This document shows positions 1 through 8,259 of a DNA stretch of 64,000 bases, piece by piece (the first letter of the stretch is position 1; every line of letters begins with the position of its first letter). Source of the DNA: Rhizobium anhuiense (GTDB lineage: Bacteria; Pseudomonadota; Alphaproteobacteria; Rhizobiales; Rhizobiaceae). Where the stretch lies: the NCBI RefSeq assembly GCF_003985145.1, contig NZ_ML133543.1, positions 22,941-86,940 on the forward strand, read 5' to 3'. The notes beneath the pieces were generated by a model. The model saw only the letters and a list, made by a program, of their open reading frames with translations. It was not told the origin of the DNA and ran no database searches. Both the position numbers and the translations under genes were made by a program.

Positions 1-1
1 G

Positions 2-916
2 CCATCGGACCTCACCCCTTATTCGGCCCTCGCGCTCGGCGTCCTGGCTGAGCGCGCCGGCATCCCGAAGGGCGTCATCAATATCGTCACCGGCCTGCCC
101 ACCCGGATCGGCGACGAACTGATGGCGAACCAGACCGTCCGCAAGATTTCTTTCACCGGCTCGACCCGCGTCGGCTCGCTGCTGATGCGCGGCGCAGCCG
201 ACAGCGTCAAGCGACTTAGCCTCGAACTCGGTGGCAATGCGCCCTTCATCGTCTTCGACGACGCCGATCTCGATCTTGCCGTGGAAGGCGCGATCGCATC
301 GAAATTCCGCAATGGCGGGCAGACCTGCGTCTGCGCCAACCGCCTTCTCGTCCAGTCCGGTGTCTACGAGGCCTTTGCCGCCAAACTTTCCGCACGCGTA
401 TCGGCCATGAAGGTCGGGGCCGGCACGGCGGCCGGCACGGATATTGGCCCGATGATCAACAAGGCGGCGATCGAGAAGATCAAGCGTCATGTCGACGATG
501 CGGTGGAAAAGGGAGCGAGGATCCTCGCCACCGCAGGTTTCGTGCCTGAAGGCGATCAATATGCCGTGCCGATGGTGCTCGGCGGTGCGACCACCGACAT
601 GCAGCTTGCCAGCGAAGAGACCTTCGGGCCCGTTGCCCCGCTTTTCCGTTTCGACACTGAGCAAGAGGCGATCGGCATCGCCAACGCCACGCCCTTCGGC
701 CTAGCCGCCTATTTCTACACCGAGAGCCTGAAACGCTCCTGGCGTGTCGCCGAAGCGCTCGAATTCGGGATGCTCGGCCTGAACACCGGGGCCATCTCCA
801 CCGAGGTCGCGCCCTTCGGCGGCGTCAAGCAGTCCGGCCTCGGCCGTGAAGGCGCTCAATGCGGCATCGATGAATATCTGGAAATGAAGAGCTTCCACAT
901 CGGCGGCCTCGCCTGA
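2..916 (+). CDS. gabD: NAD(P)-dependent aldehyde dehydrogenase, succinate-semialdehyde type (5' truncated by window edge)
   Basis: An open frame enters from the left edge and ends at TGA 914-916, giving about the C-terminal 300 residues. The catalytic Glu motif (ELGGNAPF) and catalytic Cys motif (GGQTCVC) are intact, followed by the conserved FGPVAP and PFGGVKQSGLG segments. This combination is typical of GabD-like succinate-semialdehyde dehydrogenases, which oxidise the semialdehyde to succinate in GABA and polyamine breakdown. The gene converges on an amine-oxidase-like gene across a terminator at 929-961. The exact substrate cannot be fixed, because the coenzyme-binding N-terminus lies outside the window. 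Confidence 0.88.
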   Translation, partial: PSDLTPYSALALGVLAERAGIPKGVINIVTGLPTRIGDELMANQTVRKISFTGSTRVGSLLMRGAADSVKRLSLELGGNAPFIVFDDADLDLAVEGAIASKFRNGGQTCVCANRLLVQSGVYEAFAAKLSARVSAMKVGAGTAAGTDIGPMINKAAIEKIKRHVDDAVEKGARILATAGFVPEGDQYAVPMVLGGATTDMQLASEETFGPVAPLFRFDTEQEAIGIANATPFGLAAYFYTESLKRSWRVAEALEFGMLGLNTGAISTEVAPFGGVKQSGLGREGAQCGIDEYLEMKSFHIGGLA

Positions 917-928
917 CCGACAGAACGC

Positions 929-961
929 AAAGGGCGCCGGGACATGATCCCGGCGCCCTTT
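929..961 (+). terminator. Rho-independent terminator between convergent genes
   Basis: A perfect 13-bp stem (929-941 with 949-961) and a 7-base loop end in a run of T. The left side carries matching A residues, so the hairpin can serve both the plus-strand gabD and the minus-strand oxidoreductase. Confidence 0.85.
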
Positions 962-980
962 TTGCTGATCCATTTCTGCC

Positions 981-2255
981 TTACTGGAAGCGGTCGAGCG
1001 TCTTGTAGTAAAGCCCGACCAGCGGCAGGAACCACGGTTTGCCGAAGTGGCCGGGGACGGCCGGCCAATCGAGACCCTTGATTGGGTTACGGTCGGCCTT
1101 GCCGAGGATGGCGTCGGCCATGATCATGCCGAGATGGGTGGAGAGTTGGGCGCCGTGGCCGGAATAGCCCATGGCATACCAGACACCATCAACATAGCCG
1201 GCGCGCGGATAGCGGTCCTTGGTCATGTCGACGAGCCCGCCCCAGCAATAGTCGATCTCGACGCCGGCAAGCTGCGGAAAGATCTCAGCCAGGCTGGCGC
1301 GCAGAATATCGCCGCTCCTTGCGTCCGATCGCTGATCCGACGTGGCGGAAAAGCGGGCGCGACCGCCGAAGATCAGCCGATTGTCCGGCGACAACCGGAA
1401 ATAATTGCCGATGTTCATCGACGTCACGCAGGTGCGGTTGCCCGGCATCGTCGCGGCAATTTCGGCGTCGGTCAGCGGACGGGTGGCGATCAGGAAGCTG
1501 CCGACGGAAACGATCCGGCGACGGAAATAACTGAAGAGCGACGGCGTATAGGCGCCTGTCGCGACCAGCACGTGGTCGGCGGTGACGGTGCCGCGTCCAG
1601 TCGTAAGGCTGTGGCGGCCGTTGCCCTGCCGATGTGCCGTCACCGCCGCCTTTTCGAAAATGGTGGCGCCGCGGCGAGCAGCGGCGGTGGCGAGCCCGGC
1701 GACATAGCGGCCCATATGCATCATCGCGCTCTTCTTCGAGAGCATGGCGCCATGGAAGGGCGAGCCGACCTCGCCTTTCAGCTCATTGGCGGTCAGAAGT
1801 GCGGTATCCGGATCGACCTCTTTGTGGACAGCCTCGAAATTGCGGGCAATGGCATCGAAATGCTGCGGCTTGGAAGCAAGCTTCAGCTTGCCGGCGCGGC
1901 GGAAATTGCAGTCGATCCCCTCCTCGGCGATAACAGCCTCGATCGTGTCGATGGAATCGTCGAGTGCCCTGTAAAGCGCGACAGCTCGCTCCGCGCCGAG
2001 TGCTGACTTGGCGGAGAGGAAACTGTGGGCGAGCCCATTGTTGAGGTGTCCACCATTGCGTCCCGATGCCCCCCAGCCGACCCGTTCGGCCTCCAGCACC
2101 ACGACCTTGACGCCGGCCCTTGCAAGCTGGCGCGCCGCGGCAAGCCCGGTAAAGCCGGCGCCGATGACGGCGACATCGTAATGTCCTTCGACGGGGCCTT
2201 GTGCGCCGCCGGCAAAGGCTGGTGCCGTGTCGTGCCAGTAGGATTCGAACTGCAT
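981..2255 (-). CDS. FAD-dependent amine oxidoreductase (DAO superfamily, PuuB/OrdL-like)
   Basis: A 424-residue protein with an N-terminal dinucleotide-binding motif VIGAGFTGLAAA after about 28 residues, the GRNGGH segment where FAD is covalently or tightly held in this family, and a C-terminal FAD motif around GYSGHGAQLS. This pattern fits gamma-glutamylputrescine oxidase and related oxidases that deaminate amines to aldehydes. ATG at 2255 is preferred over upstream starts because GGAGG lies 7-8 bases before it. The stop of the HAD gene is only 13 bp upstream, so the two are co-transcribed. A semialdehyde dehydrogenase next door fits amine-to-aldehyde-to-acid chemistry. Substrate unknown. 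Confidence 0.82.
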   Translation of the reverse strand: MQFESYWHDTAPAFAGGAQGPVEGHYDVAVIGAGFTGLAAARQLARAGVKVVVLEAERVGWGASGRNGGHLNNGLAHSFLSAKSALGAERAVALYRALDDSIDTIEAVIAEEGIDCNFRRAGKLKLASKPQHFDAIARNFEAVHKEVDPDTALLTANELKGEVGSPFHGAMLSKKSAMMHMGRYVAGLATAAARRGATIFEKAAVTAHRQGNGRHSLTTGRGTVTADHVLVATGAYTPSLFSYFRRRIVSVGSFLIATRPLTDAEIAATMPGNRTCVTSMNIGNYFRLSPDNRLIFGGRARFSATSDQRSDARSGDILRASLAEIFPQLAGVEIDYCWGGLVDMTKDRYPRAGYVDGVWYAMGYSGHGAQLSTHLGMIMADAILGKADRNPIKGLDWPAVPGHFGKPWFLPLVGLYYKTLDRFQ

Positions 2256-2268
2256 CCGCGTGCCTCCG

Positions 2269-2937
2269 TCAGAGCCCGACGAAGCCAGGCAGGCCCGAGA
2301 TGTCAGGAATTTCGACATAGCCGTAATAGGGATTGGCCGGCTCGTGGCCGCGATTGACCCAGACCTTGTTCTTGATGCCGAGATCGTGGGCCGACATCAG
2401 GTCATAGCGGAAGGAGGACGAGCAGTGCAGCACGTCCTCCGGCCCGCAGCCGAGCATATCAAGCATATATTCAAAGCCCTTGAAGCGTGGCTTATAGGAC
2501 TGCGCCTGCTCGGCGGTATAGACCGCATGGAAGGGCGCGCCGAGTTTTTCAACGTTCGACATGATCTGCGAATTCATCGCGTTGGAGAGGATTACCAAAG
2601 GGATTTCCTTGGCGACCTTGGCGAGCCCGGCCGGCACGTCCGGATGCGGCCCCCAGGTCGGAACCCGCTCATAGATCATCTTTGCCGCTTCATCGCGAAA
2701 GGTCACGCCATTGCGCTTGCATGTCCGCTCGAGTGAATTGTGCACCACCTCGGCATAGGGTTTCCAGTCGCCCAGGATCTCGTCGAGCCGATAGGCGGCG
2801 AAATTCTTGATGAACTCCGCCATGCGCCGCTCGTCGAGCTCTTCGCCGTAGAGATCACGGGCCGCTTCCGCCATCTGAAAGTTGGTCAGCGTGCCGTAGC
2901 AGTCGAAGGTGATGTATTTCGGACGGAACGTCGTCAT
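2269..2937 (-). CDS. HAD superfamily hydrolase, haloacid dehalogenase type II-like
   Basis: A 222-residue protein beginning at ATG 2937 (AAGGAT upstream). Motif I is DCYGTL (nucleophile near D12); the position two after the Asp is Tyr rather than Asp, which is the (S)-2-haloacid-dehalogenase pattern rather than the phosphatase DxD pattern. Later motifs are LSNAMNS, a lysine in SYKPRFKG and SSSFRYDLMSAHDLG. The Asn normally following the serines of real dehalogenases is Phe, so true dehalogenation is doubtful. It sits directly upstream of the FAD oxidase. A second member of the family lies at 12145-12858 beside another amine-type operon. Confidence 0.75.
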   Translation of the reverse strand: MTTFRPKYITFDCYGTLTNFQMAEAARDLYGEELDERRMAEFIKNFAAYRLDEILGDWKPYAEVVHNSLERTCKRNGVTFRDEAAKMIYERVPTWGPHPDVPAGLAKVAKEIPLVILSNAMNSQIMSNVEKLGAPFHAVYTAEQAQSYKPRFKGFEYMLDMLGCGPEDVLHCSSSFRYDLMSAHDLGIKNKVWVNRGHEPANPYYGYVEIPDISGLPGFVGL

Positions 2938-3110
2938 CTGCGTATCCTTGAATGACCGGAACTGGGGACGTGTCACAATCATAAGCACCGCTTCCCCCGC
3001 AGCTCGCCTGAATTGGCAGCATCGGAAGCAGAATCTATCGTATCGAAAGCGGGGTTTGGCAGAAGGTTGCGCGCATTCGCCCGCAGTCAACGGCCGGCGG
3101 AGTGACGCCT

Positions 3111-3785
3111 TCAATCACCGTCGTGATCATGATCGTGATGCGACGGAAGATCGAGGCCGAAGGTTTTGACGAGATCGGCCACCTGAGCCGGGCTGAGGAA
3201 ACGGGGATTGAGGTTGCGCAACAGCAGATAGAGCTTTGCGGTTTCCTCCAGTTCCTCAGTGGCGAAGACCGCTGCTTCCAAGCTGTCGCCGGCGACAACA
3301 GGTCCGTGATTGGCCAGAAGCACCGACGAATACTTGCCCGCCAGCCCGCGGATGGCATCGGCCACATCAGGATCGCCCGGACGATAATAGGGCACCAGCG
3401 CGGTTTCGCCGGCGCGCATCAGATAATATGGCGTCATCGGCGGCAGGGCGGCGCGCGGATCGACCTCCGGCAGCATGGTCAGCGCCACCGCATGGGTGGA
3501 GTGAAGATGGACGATGGCGCGGGCGCTGCCGCGCGTGTCGTAGAGGGCCGTGTGCAGCGGGATTTCCTTGGTCGGCTTGTCGCCGGACAGGAGCCGGCCT
3601 TCGGCATCGAGCCTGGAGATCCGTGCCGGGTCGAGAAAGCCGAGCGAGGCATTGGTCGGCGTGACCAGCCAGCCGCCGTCCTCAAGCCGCAACGATATGT
3701 TGCCCGACGAACCGGGCGTCAGCCCGCGCTCGAACAGCGAGCGGCCGTATCGGCAGATTTCCTCACGCAGGCGCGCGTCGGACAT
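3111..3785 (-). CDS. otnC: 3-oxo-tetronate 4-phosphate decarboxylase (class II aldolase/adducin family)
   Basis: A 224-residue class II aldolase-family protein with the zinc-binding HLHSTH motif and a later His in LLANHGPV. The ATG at 3785 follows GGAGG by 7 bases. In the known threonate/erythronate pathway OtnC decarboxylates 3-oxo-tetronate 4-phosphate to dihydroxyacetone phosphate. The assignment rests on otnK, otnI and ltnD across the divergent promoter. It is separated from lacI by only 16 bp and is likely transcribed with it. The last nine residues are an unusual His/Asp run (HHDHDHDGD), a possible extra metal-binding tail. L-fuculose-phosphate aldolase-like activity is the alternative if context is ignored. 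Confidence 0.85.
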   Translation of the reverse strand: MSDARLREEICRYGRSLFERGLTPGSSGNISLRLEDGGWLVTPTNASLGFLDPARISRLDAEGRLLSGDKPTKEIPLHTALYDTRGSARAIVHLHSTHAVALTMLPEVDPRAALPPMTPYYLMRAGETALVPYYRPGDPDVADAIRGLAGKYSSVLLANHGPVVAGDSLEAAVFATEELEETAKLYLLLRNLNPRFLSPAQVADLVKTFGLDLPSHHDHDHDGD

Positions 3786-3801
3786 GACAGTTCCTCCAAT
3801 A

Positions 3802-4869
3802 TTACGCAGTTGCCCCTTCGATCAGTTCAAAGCCGAGATCGACGGCCTGCGGCGGCGCGTTGGCGACGACCATCTGGGCGGCTATCTGTCCCGTCGCCAC
3901 GCGCGGCGTTCGGATGGTCGACAGTGGTTGCGGTGTTACCCGGCCGATATCGAGGCCGTTATAGCCGAAAATGGCGAGCTTCGAGGGGATCGCGATCCCT
4001 TGAGCCAGACAGTGAAAATAACCACCCAGCGCCATGTCGTCGTTGGAGAAATAAACCGCATCGAGATCGGTCGTCCGGGCAAGCAGCCGCTCCAATCCCA
4101 GCCTGCCGTTTTCCACGGACGAGGCGCCGGCGAGAATTTCACGGGCGACGAGCGGTGCGTCATGCGCATCGAGCGTCTCGCAAAAGCTGGAAAACCTCTT
4201 GCCGGCACGGGTATCGCGGTTGAGGTCGTGACCGACATAGCCGATCCGGCGGTAACCCCGCCTCAGCAGGAAGGCCGCGCTCTCCCGCCCGGCCGCGCGG
4301 TTCGAGAAACCGACGGCGATATCGAGAGCATCGCCATCCAGATCGAGCAGCTCCACGATCCGGCAGCCGCTGGCGCGCAGCATCTTCACCGTGCCCTCGG
4401 TATGCTCGTATCCCGCCAGCATGACCGCCGCCGGCCGCCAGGCAAGCATCGCGGCGGCGAGCGCCTCCTCCTTGCCCGGATCGTAATCGGTCACGGAGAA
4501 AACCGCCTGGTACCGGTTCTCCTCCAGAACGGCGCTGGCGCCGCGCAGCACATCGGGAAAGACGATGTTGGAGAGCGACGGAATGACGAACGCGACAAGA
4601 CGCGACCCGGTGGAGGCGAGCGTTCCGGCGATCCGGTTCGGCACATAACCCAGCCGCTCGACGGCGGCCATCACCCGCTCCCGCGTCTTGCCGGAAAACG
4701 AACCATGGTTGCGCAGCACGCGCGACACCGTGCTCTCGCCGACACCGGCCGCCTCCGCGACCTCGGCAAGCGTGACCGTCGCCTGATGTTTGAATTCCAT
4801 CGTTACGTTTGAACCCGGCTTTCGAGGTGGTCGTTCAGCCTGTCGGCCGATGACCCGCGTTATCCCCAT
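3802..4869 (-). CDS. LacI-family repressor of the threonate/erythronate genes
   Basis: A 355-residue protein with an N-terminal LacI helix-turn-helix (TLAEVAEAAGVGESTVSRVL, preceding the RIAGTLAS hinge) and a periplasmic-binding-protein-like effector domain. Two starts are possible. ATG 4869 has GGGAG 8 bases upstream; ATG 4800 gives a more usual short N-terminus but has no clear ribosome site. I chose 4869. It lies next to three palindromic sites at 4903-4972 between it and the divergent transporter gene, so autoregulation and control of both directions are likely. The inducer is probably a tetronate or a pathway intermediate. Confidence 0.87.
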   Translation of the reverse strand: MGITRVIGRQAERPPRKPGSNVTMEFKHQATVTLAEVAEAAGVGESTVSRVLRNHGSFSGKTRERVMAAVERLGYVPNRIAGTLASTGSRLVAFVIPSLSNIVFPDVLRGASAVLEENRYQAVFSVTDYDPGKEEALAAAMLAWRPAAVMLAGYEHTEGTVKMLRASGCRIVELLDLDGDALDIAVGFSNRAAGRESAAFLLRRGYRRIGYVGHDLNRDTRAGKRFSSFCETLDAHDAPLVAREILAGASSVENGRLGLERLLARTTDLDAVYFSNDDMALGGYFHCLAQGIAIPSKLAIFGYNGLDIGRVTPQPLSTIRTPRVATGQIAAQMVVANAPPQAVDLGFELIEGATA

Positions 4870-4902
4870 TTTTCACTGCTCCCGCCAAGAAGCAAGGTTT
4901 TT

Positions 4903-4918
4903 TTGGCAGCGCTACCAA
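4903..4918. promoter_or_regulatory. LacI operator, copy 1 (one mismatch)
   Basis: TTGGCAGCGCTACCAA is the same 16-bp palindrome as the next two sites with one changed base. It is nearest the lacI start, so it probably serves autorepression. Confidence 0.75.
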
Positions 4919-4925
4919 TTTGCTG

Positions 4926-4941
4926 TTGGCAGCGCTGCCAA
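4926..4941. promoter_or_regulatory. LacI operator, copy 2 (perfect palindrome)
   Basis: TTGGCAGCGCTGCCAA is fully palindromic. Its centre is 23 bp from copy 1 and 31 bp from copy 3. Confidence 0.82.
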
Positions 4942-4956
4942 AATGGATTAATGAAA

Positions 4957-4972
4957 ATGGCAGCGCTGCCAA
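4957..4972. promoter_or_regulatory. LacI operator, copy 3
   Basis: A 14-bp perfect core TGGCAGCGCTGCCA with the same centre as copies 1 and 2. It lies about 64 bp before the transporter start codon, close to where the plus-strand promoter is expected. Confidence 0.8.
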
Positions 4973-5035
4973 AAATGGCTCGGCGTGCCGCGGGAGGATC
5001 GACAGGGACCGCGGCAACAATCGGAGGAGAAAATC

Positions 5036-6352
5036 ATGACGCTGCAGACGCAGGCGCCAATCGCTGGCGCATATACCGCTGAAGCCGCGGAAGACCGTGC
5101 CTATGGCAAGGTCTTCTGGCGCATCGTACCCTTTTTGATGCTGTGCTACGTGGTCGCCTATCTCGACCGCGTCAATGTCGGCTTCGCCAAGCTGCAAATG
5201 TCGAGTGAACTCGGCCTTTCGGAAGCCGCCTACGGCATCGGTGCAGGCATTTTCTTCATCGGCTATTTTCTGTTTGAAGTGCCGAGCAATATCATCATGA
5301 ACAAGGTCGGCGCGCGGGTGTGGATCGCCCGCATCATGGTCACCTGGGGTATCATTTCCGCCGCCTTCATGTTCACCTCGTCGGAAACCGTCTTCTATGT
5401 CCTTCGTTTCCTGCTGGGCGTGGCCGAAGCCGGATTTTTCCCCGGCATCATTCTTTATCTGACCGCGTGGTATCCGGCCCACCGCCGCGCCAGGATTATC
5501 ACCACCTTCATGTCGGCGATCCCGATATCCGCCATTTTCGGCAATCCGCTTTCGGGTCTCCTGATGGACAGCTTTCACGGCACGCATGGTCTTTCCGGCT
5601 GGCAGTGGATGTTCCTGATCGAAGCCATTCCGGCCATTCTTTTCGGTGTCGCGACGTTCTTCTATCTTGATGATACGATCCAGGGCGCGAAATGGCTGAA
5701 CGATGAGGAAAAGCGCGTGCTGACGGCCAATATCGAGGCGGAGAACCGGGGCAAGACGGCAAGCCCGCACAGTATCGGTGCAACGCTGACCGACCGTCGC
5801 GTCTGGCTGATGTGCCTGATCTATTTCTGCTTCGTGCTCGGGCAATATGGGCTGAATTTCTGGATGCCGACCATCGTCAAGGCCTCGGGCGTCAGCGGAA
5901 ACCTGAATATTGGCCTGATTTCGGCGATCCCCTATATCTGCACATTCGTCGCGATGCTGGCACTCGGACGTTCCGCCGACAGGCTGCGTGAACGCCGCTG
6001 GCACCTCGTCGTCCCGGCTCTGATTGCCGCCGGTGGTTTTGTCGCGGCGACCATGGCGACGAGCACGACGGTGTCGATTGTCTGCCTCTCGCTGGCGGCA
6101 GCGGGCGCGATCAGCTGCGCACCGCTCTTCTGGTCGCTTCCGACAGCTTTTCTTGCCGGCACCGGCGCTGCGGCCGGCATCGCCTGGATCAATTCGGTCG
6201 GCAACCTCGCCGGGTTTCTCGGGCCGTTTCTGGTCGGCTATCTCAAAGACTTCACCGGCACCAACAGCGCCGGCATGTATCTGCTGGCGGCCGCGCTGGT
6301 CATTGGTTCGCTGGCCGTGTTGACGGTTCCGGCGAAAACCGTCAATCGCTGA
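5036..6352 (+). CDS. MFS transporter, anion:cation symporter family (probable tetronate uptake)
   Basis: A 438-residue protein with about twelve hydrophobic segments. The early LDRVNVGFAK motif and the AEAGFFPGI segment are hallmarks of the ACS branch of the major facilitator superfamily, which includes galactonate, glucarate and tartrate carriers. ATG 5036 follows GGAGGA at good spacing. It is the first plus-strand gene after the three LacI operators and precedes ltnD-otnI-otnK, so uptake of threonate or erythronate is the best inference. Confidence 0.87.
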   Translation: MTLQTQAPIAGAYTAEAAEDRAYGKVFWRIVPFLMLCYVVAYLDRVNVGFAKLQMSSELGLSEAAYGIGAGIFFIGYFLFEVPSNIIMNKVGARVWIARIMVTWGIISAAFMFTSSETVFYVLRFLLGVAEAGFFPGIILYLTAWYPAHRRARIITTFMSAIPISAIFGNPLSGLLMDSFHGTHGLSGWQWMFLIEAIPAILFGVATFFYLDDTIQGAKWLNDEEKRVLTANIEAENRGKTASPHSIGATLTDRRVWLMCLIYFCFVLGQYGLNFWMPTIVKASGVSGNLNIGLISAIPYICTFVAMLALGRSADRLRERRWHLVVPALIAAGGFVAATMATSTTVSIVCLSLAAAGAISCAPLFWSLPTAFLAGTGAAAGIAWINSVGNLAGFLGPFLVGYLKDFTGTNSAGMYLLAAALVIGSLAVLTVPAKTVNR

Positions 6353-6356
6353 ACTC

Positions 6357-6458
6357 GCGCACAACCCCGAAAATCGGAATCGATTTTCGGAAAGGATTAT
6401 GCGCAAATTCAAAATGTTAGAGCGTCATTAGCGCGTCTTGTAGACGCACGGCGCTCTA
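6357..6458. repeat. RIME-like dispersed palindromic repeat, copy 1
   Basis: Two stem-loops in tandem: an imperfect palindrome with GCGC ends (6357-6404) and a second with tagagcg/cgctcta ends (6418-6458). The same two-part unit recurs at 19132-19233 and in part at 56342-56380. It resembles the Rhizobium-specific intergenic mosaic elements. It lies between the transporter and ltnD. Confidence 0.75.
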
Positions 6459-6462
6459 GAGC

Positions 6463-6486
6463 CCCTCCGGGACGCTACCCGGAGGG
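6463..6486 (+). terminator. GC-rich hairpin before ltnD
   Basis: A perfect 9-bp stem (6463-6471 with 6478-6486) and a 6-base loop, without a following T run. It could stabilise or partly terminate the transporter mRNA. Confidence 0.4.
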
Positions 6487-6520
6487 CACAGACCTTCCTC
6501 AGGAGATGGAGAACCTCCTC

Positions 6521-7465
6521 ATGTCACCGCTTGCTGAAAATCCGGGCTCCGCCGTTGTCGCAGCCGTCATCGGTCTTGGTTCCATGGGGCTCGGAATGGC
6601 CCGGTCGATGAAGCGCGCAGGTCTCGACGTCATTGGATATGACATCACGCCGGCGGCGGTGGACCGCTTCATCGCCGAGGGCGGGCGCGGCGCGGCGACC
6701 CCCGCCGATGCGGCAAAGGGCGCCGACATTGTCGTCTCCGTGGTCGTCAACGGCGCGCAGACCGAGGCCGTACTGTTCGGACCAGAAGGTGTCGCGCATG
6801 CGATGAAGGCCGGTGCGGTCTTCATCTCGTCGGCCACCATGGATCCCGCCATTGCACGCAACCTGGCGCAAAGGGTGGAGGCTCTCGGCCTGCATTATCT
6901 CGACGCGCCGATTTCGGGCGGCGCCGCCAAGGCGGCGCAAGGCGCACTGACGATCATGGCTTCCGGCTCCAGACAGGCCTTCGACACGGCGCGCCCCGGA
7001 CTCGAGGCCATGGCCGGCAAGGTCTACGAGCTAGGCGATGCGGCCGGGAAAGGTGCTGCCTTCAAGATGATCAACCAGCTTCTCGCCGGCGTGCACATCG
7101 CCGCCGCCTGCGAGGCCATTACCTTCGCCGCCAAGCAGGGCCTCGACCTCGACAAAGTCTATGAGGTGATCACGGCTTCGGCCGGCAATTCATGGATGTT
7201 CGAAAACCGCGTGCCGCATGTGCTGGCCGGAGACTATACTCCGCTGAGCAGCATCGAGATTTTCGTCAAGGATCTCGGTATCGTCCAGGACATGGCCCGC
7301 TCCGAGCGCTACCCGGTGCCGCTCGCGGCAGCGGCCTTGCAGATGTATCTGGCCGCCGCTGGAGCGGGCATGGGCCGCGACGACGATTCCTCGCTGGCGC
7401 GGCTCTATGCCCAGCTTTCCGGCGCAGAATTGCCCAGCTCCGCCAAAGAGCCGCAGAGCCTGTAG
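6521..7465 (+). CDS. ltnD: L-threonate dehydrogenase (3-hydroxyisobutyrate dehydrogenase family)
   Basis: A 314-residue beta-hydroxyacid dehydrogenase with the NAD-binding motif GLGSMGLGMA near the N-terminus, the substrate motif DAPISGG and the catalytic lysine in FKMINQL. In the family pathway LtnD oxidises threonate at C2 to 2-oxo-tetronate. ATG 6521 is preferred because GGAG lies 9 bases upstream; the in-frame ATG 6506 has its ribosome site directly abutting. otnI starts 14 bp downstream. Confidence 0.87.
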   Translation: MSPLAENPGSAVVAAVIGLGSMGLGMARSMKRAGLDVIGYDITPAAVDRFIAEGGRGAATPADAAKGADIVVSVVVNGAQTEAVLFGPEGVAHAMKAGAVFISSATMDPAIARNLAQRVEALGLHYLDAPISGGAAKAAQGALTIMASGSRQAFDTARPGLEAMAGKVYELGDAAGKGAAFKMINQLLAGVHIAAACEAITFAAKQGLDLDKVYEVITASAGNSWMFENRVPHVLAGDYTPLSSIEIFVKDLGIVQDMARSERYPVPLAAAALQMYLAAAGAGMGRDDDSSLARLYAQLSGAELPSSAKEPQSL

Positions 7466-7479
7466 AGGGAACACGAGAC

Positions 7480-8256
7480 ATGCCGGTTTTCGCCGCCAAC
7501 CTGACGATGATGTTCAACGAATGGGCGTTCCTCGACCGCTTCGACGCCGCAGCCGATGCTGGCTTTACCGCCGTCGAATATCTCTTCCCCTATGAAGCCC
7601 CGCCGGAGGCAATCGCCGAGCGGCTTGCCCGCAACAATCTGCAGCAAGCCTTGTTCAACCTGCCGCCGGGCGACTGGGCAGCCGGCGAGCGTGGCATCGC
7701 CGCTCTTCCCGGACGCTTCGATGCGCTGAAAGCCGATGTCGAACGGGCGCTGGACTATGCGGCGGCGACGAGTGTCAAGCGATTGCACTTGATGGCCGGC
7801 ATCGCCGACCCTGATGACCAAGACGCCTCTTCCTCTTACCGGCGCTCCGTCACCTATGCTGCCGAGCGGCTTGCGGAAAAGGGCATCGATCTGCTGCTCG
7901 AGCCGATCAACGGGCGAAACATGCCGGGATACTTCCTCAGCGACTTCGGCGCGGCCGAGCGGCTGATTGCCGAATCCGGCCTGCCAAACCTGAAACTCCA
8001 GTTCGACATCTATCACCGACAGATCATCCATGGCGACGTCGTCATGGCGTTGCGACGCCTGCTGTCGATCACCGGTCATATCCAGATCGCCAGCGTGCCG
8101 TCCCGCAACGAACCGGACGGGGAGGAACTGAATTATCCCTATCTGTTCGGCGAAATCGACCGCCTGGGATATGGCGGTTTCATCGGTTGCGAATACATCC
8201 CACGCGGCCACACGCTGGACGGTCTTGGCTGGTTCAAACCTTTTGCACGGAGCTAG
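7480..8256 (+). CDS. otnI: 2-oxo-tetronate isomerase (hydroxypyruvate isomerase family)
   Basis: A 258-residue TIM-barrel isomerase of the Hyi family. Visible markers are ANLTMMFNE at the start, the metal-ligand segments LLEPINGRNMPGY and QFDIYH, and the C-terminal GCEYIPRG. In the OtnK pathways this enzyme converts 2-oxo-tetronate to 3-oxo-tetronate, the kinase substrate. ATG 7480 follows AGGGA. Its stop is 3 bp before the otnK start, so translation is probably coupled. Confidence 0.87.
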   Translation: MPVFAANLTMMFNEWAFLDRFDAAADAGFTAVEYLFPYEAPPEAIAERLARNNLQQALFNLPPGDWAAGERGIAALPGRFDALKADVERALDYAAATSVKRLHLMAGIADPDDQDASSSYRRSVTYAAERLAEKGIDLLLEPINGRNMPGYFLSDFGAAERLIAESGLPNLKLQFDIYHRQIIHGDVVMALRRLLSITGHIQIASVPSRNEPDGEELNYPYLFGEIDRLGYGGFIGCEYIPRGHTLDGLGWFKPFARS

Positions 8257-8259
8257 ACG

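Noticed and set aside
3102..4812. Two long plus-strand open frames opposite otnC and lacI
   Set aside because: Both are shadows of clear class II aldolase and LacI genes.
4835..6412. 525-codon minus-strand open frame opposite the MFS transporter
   Set aside because: It runs through the three operators and the whole transporter gene; no domain, very Arg/His/Asp rich.
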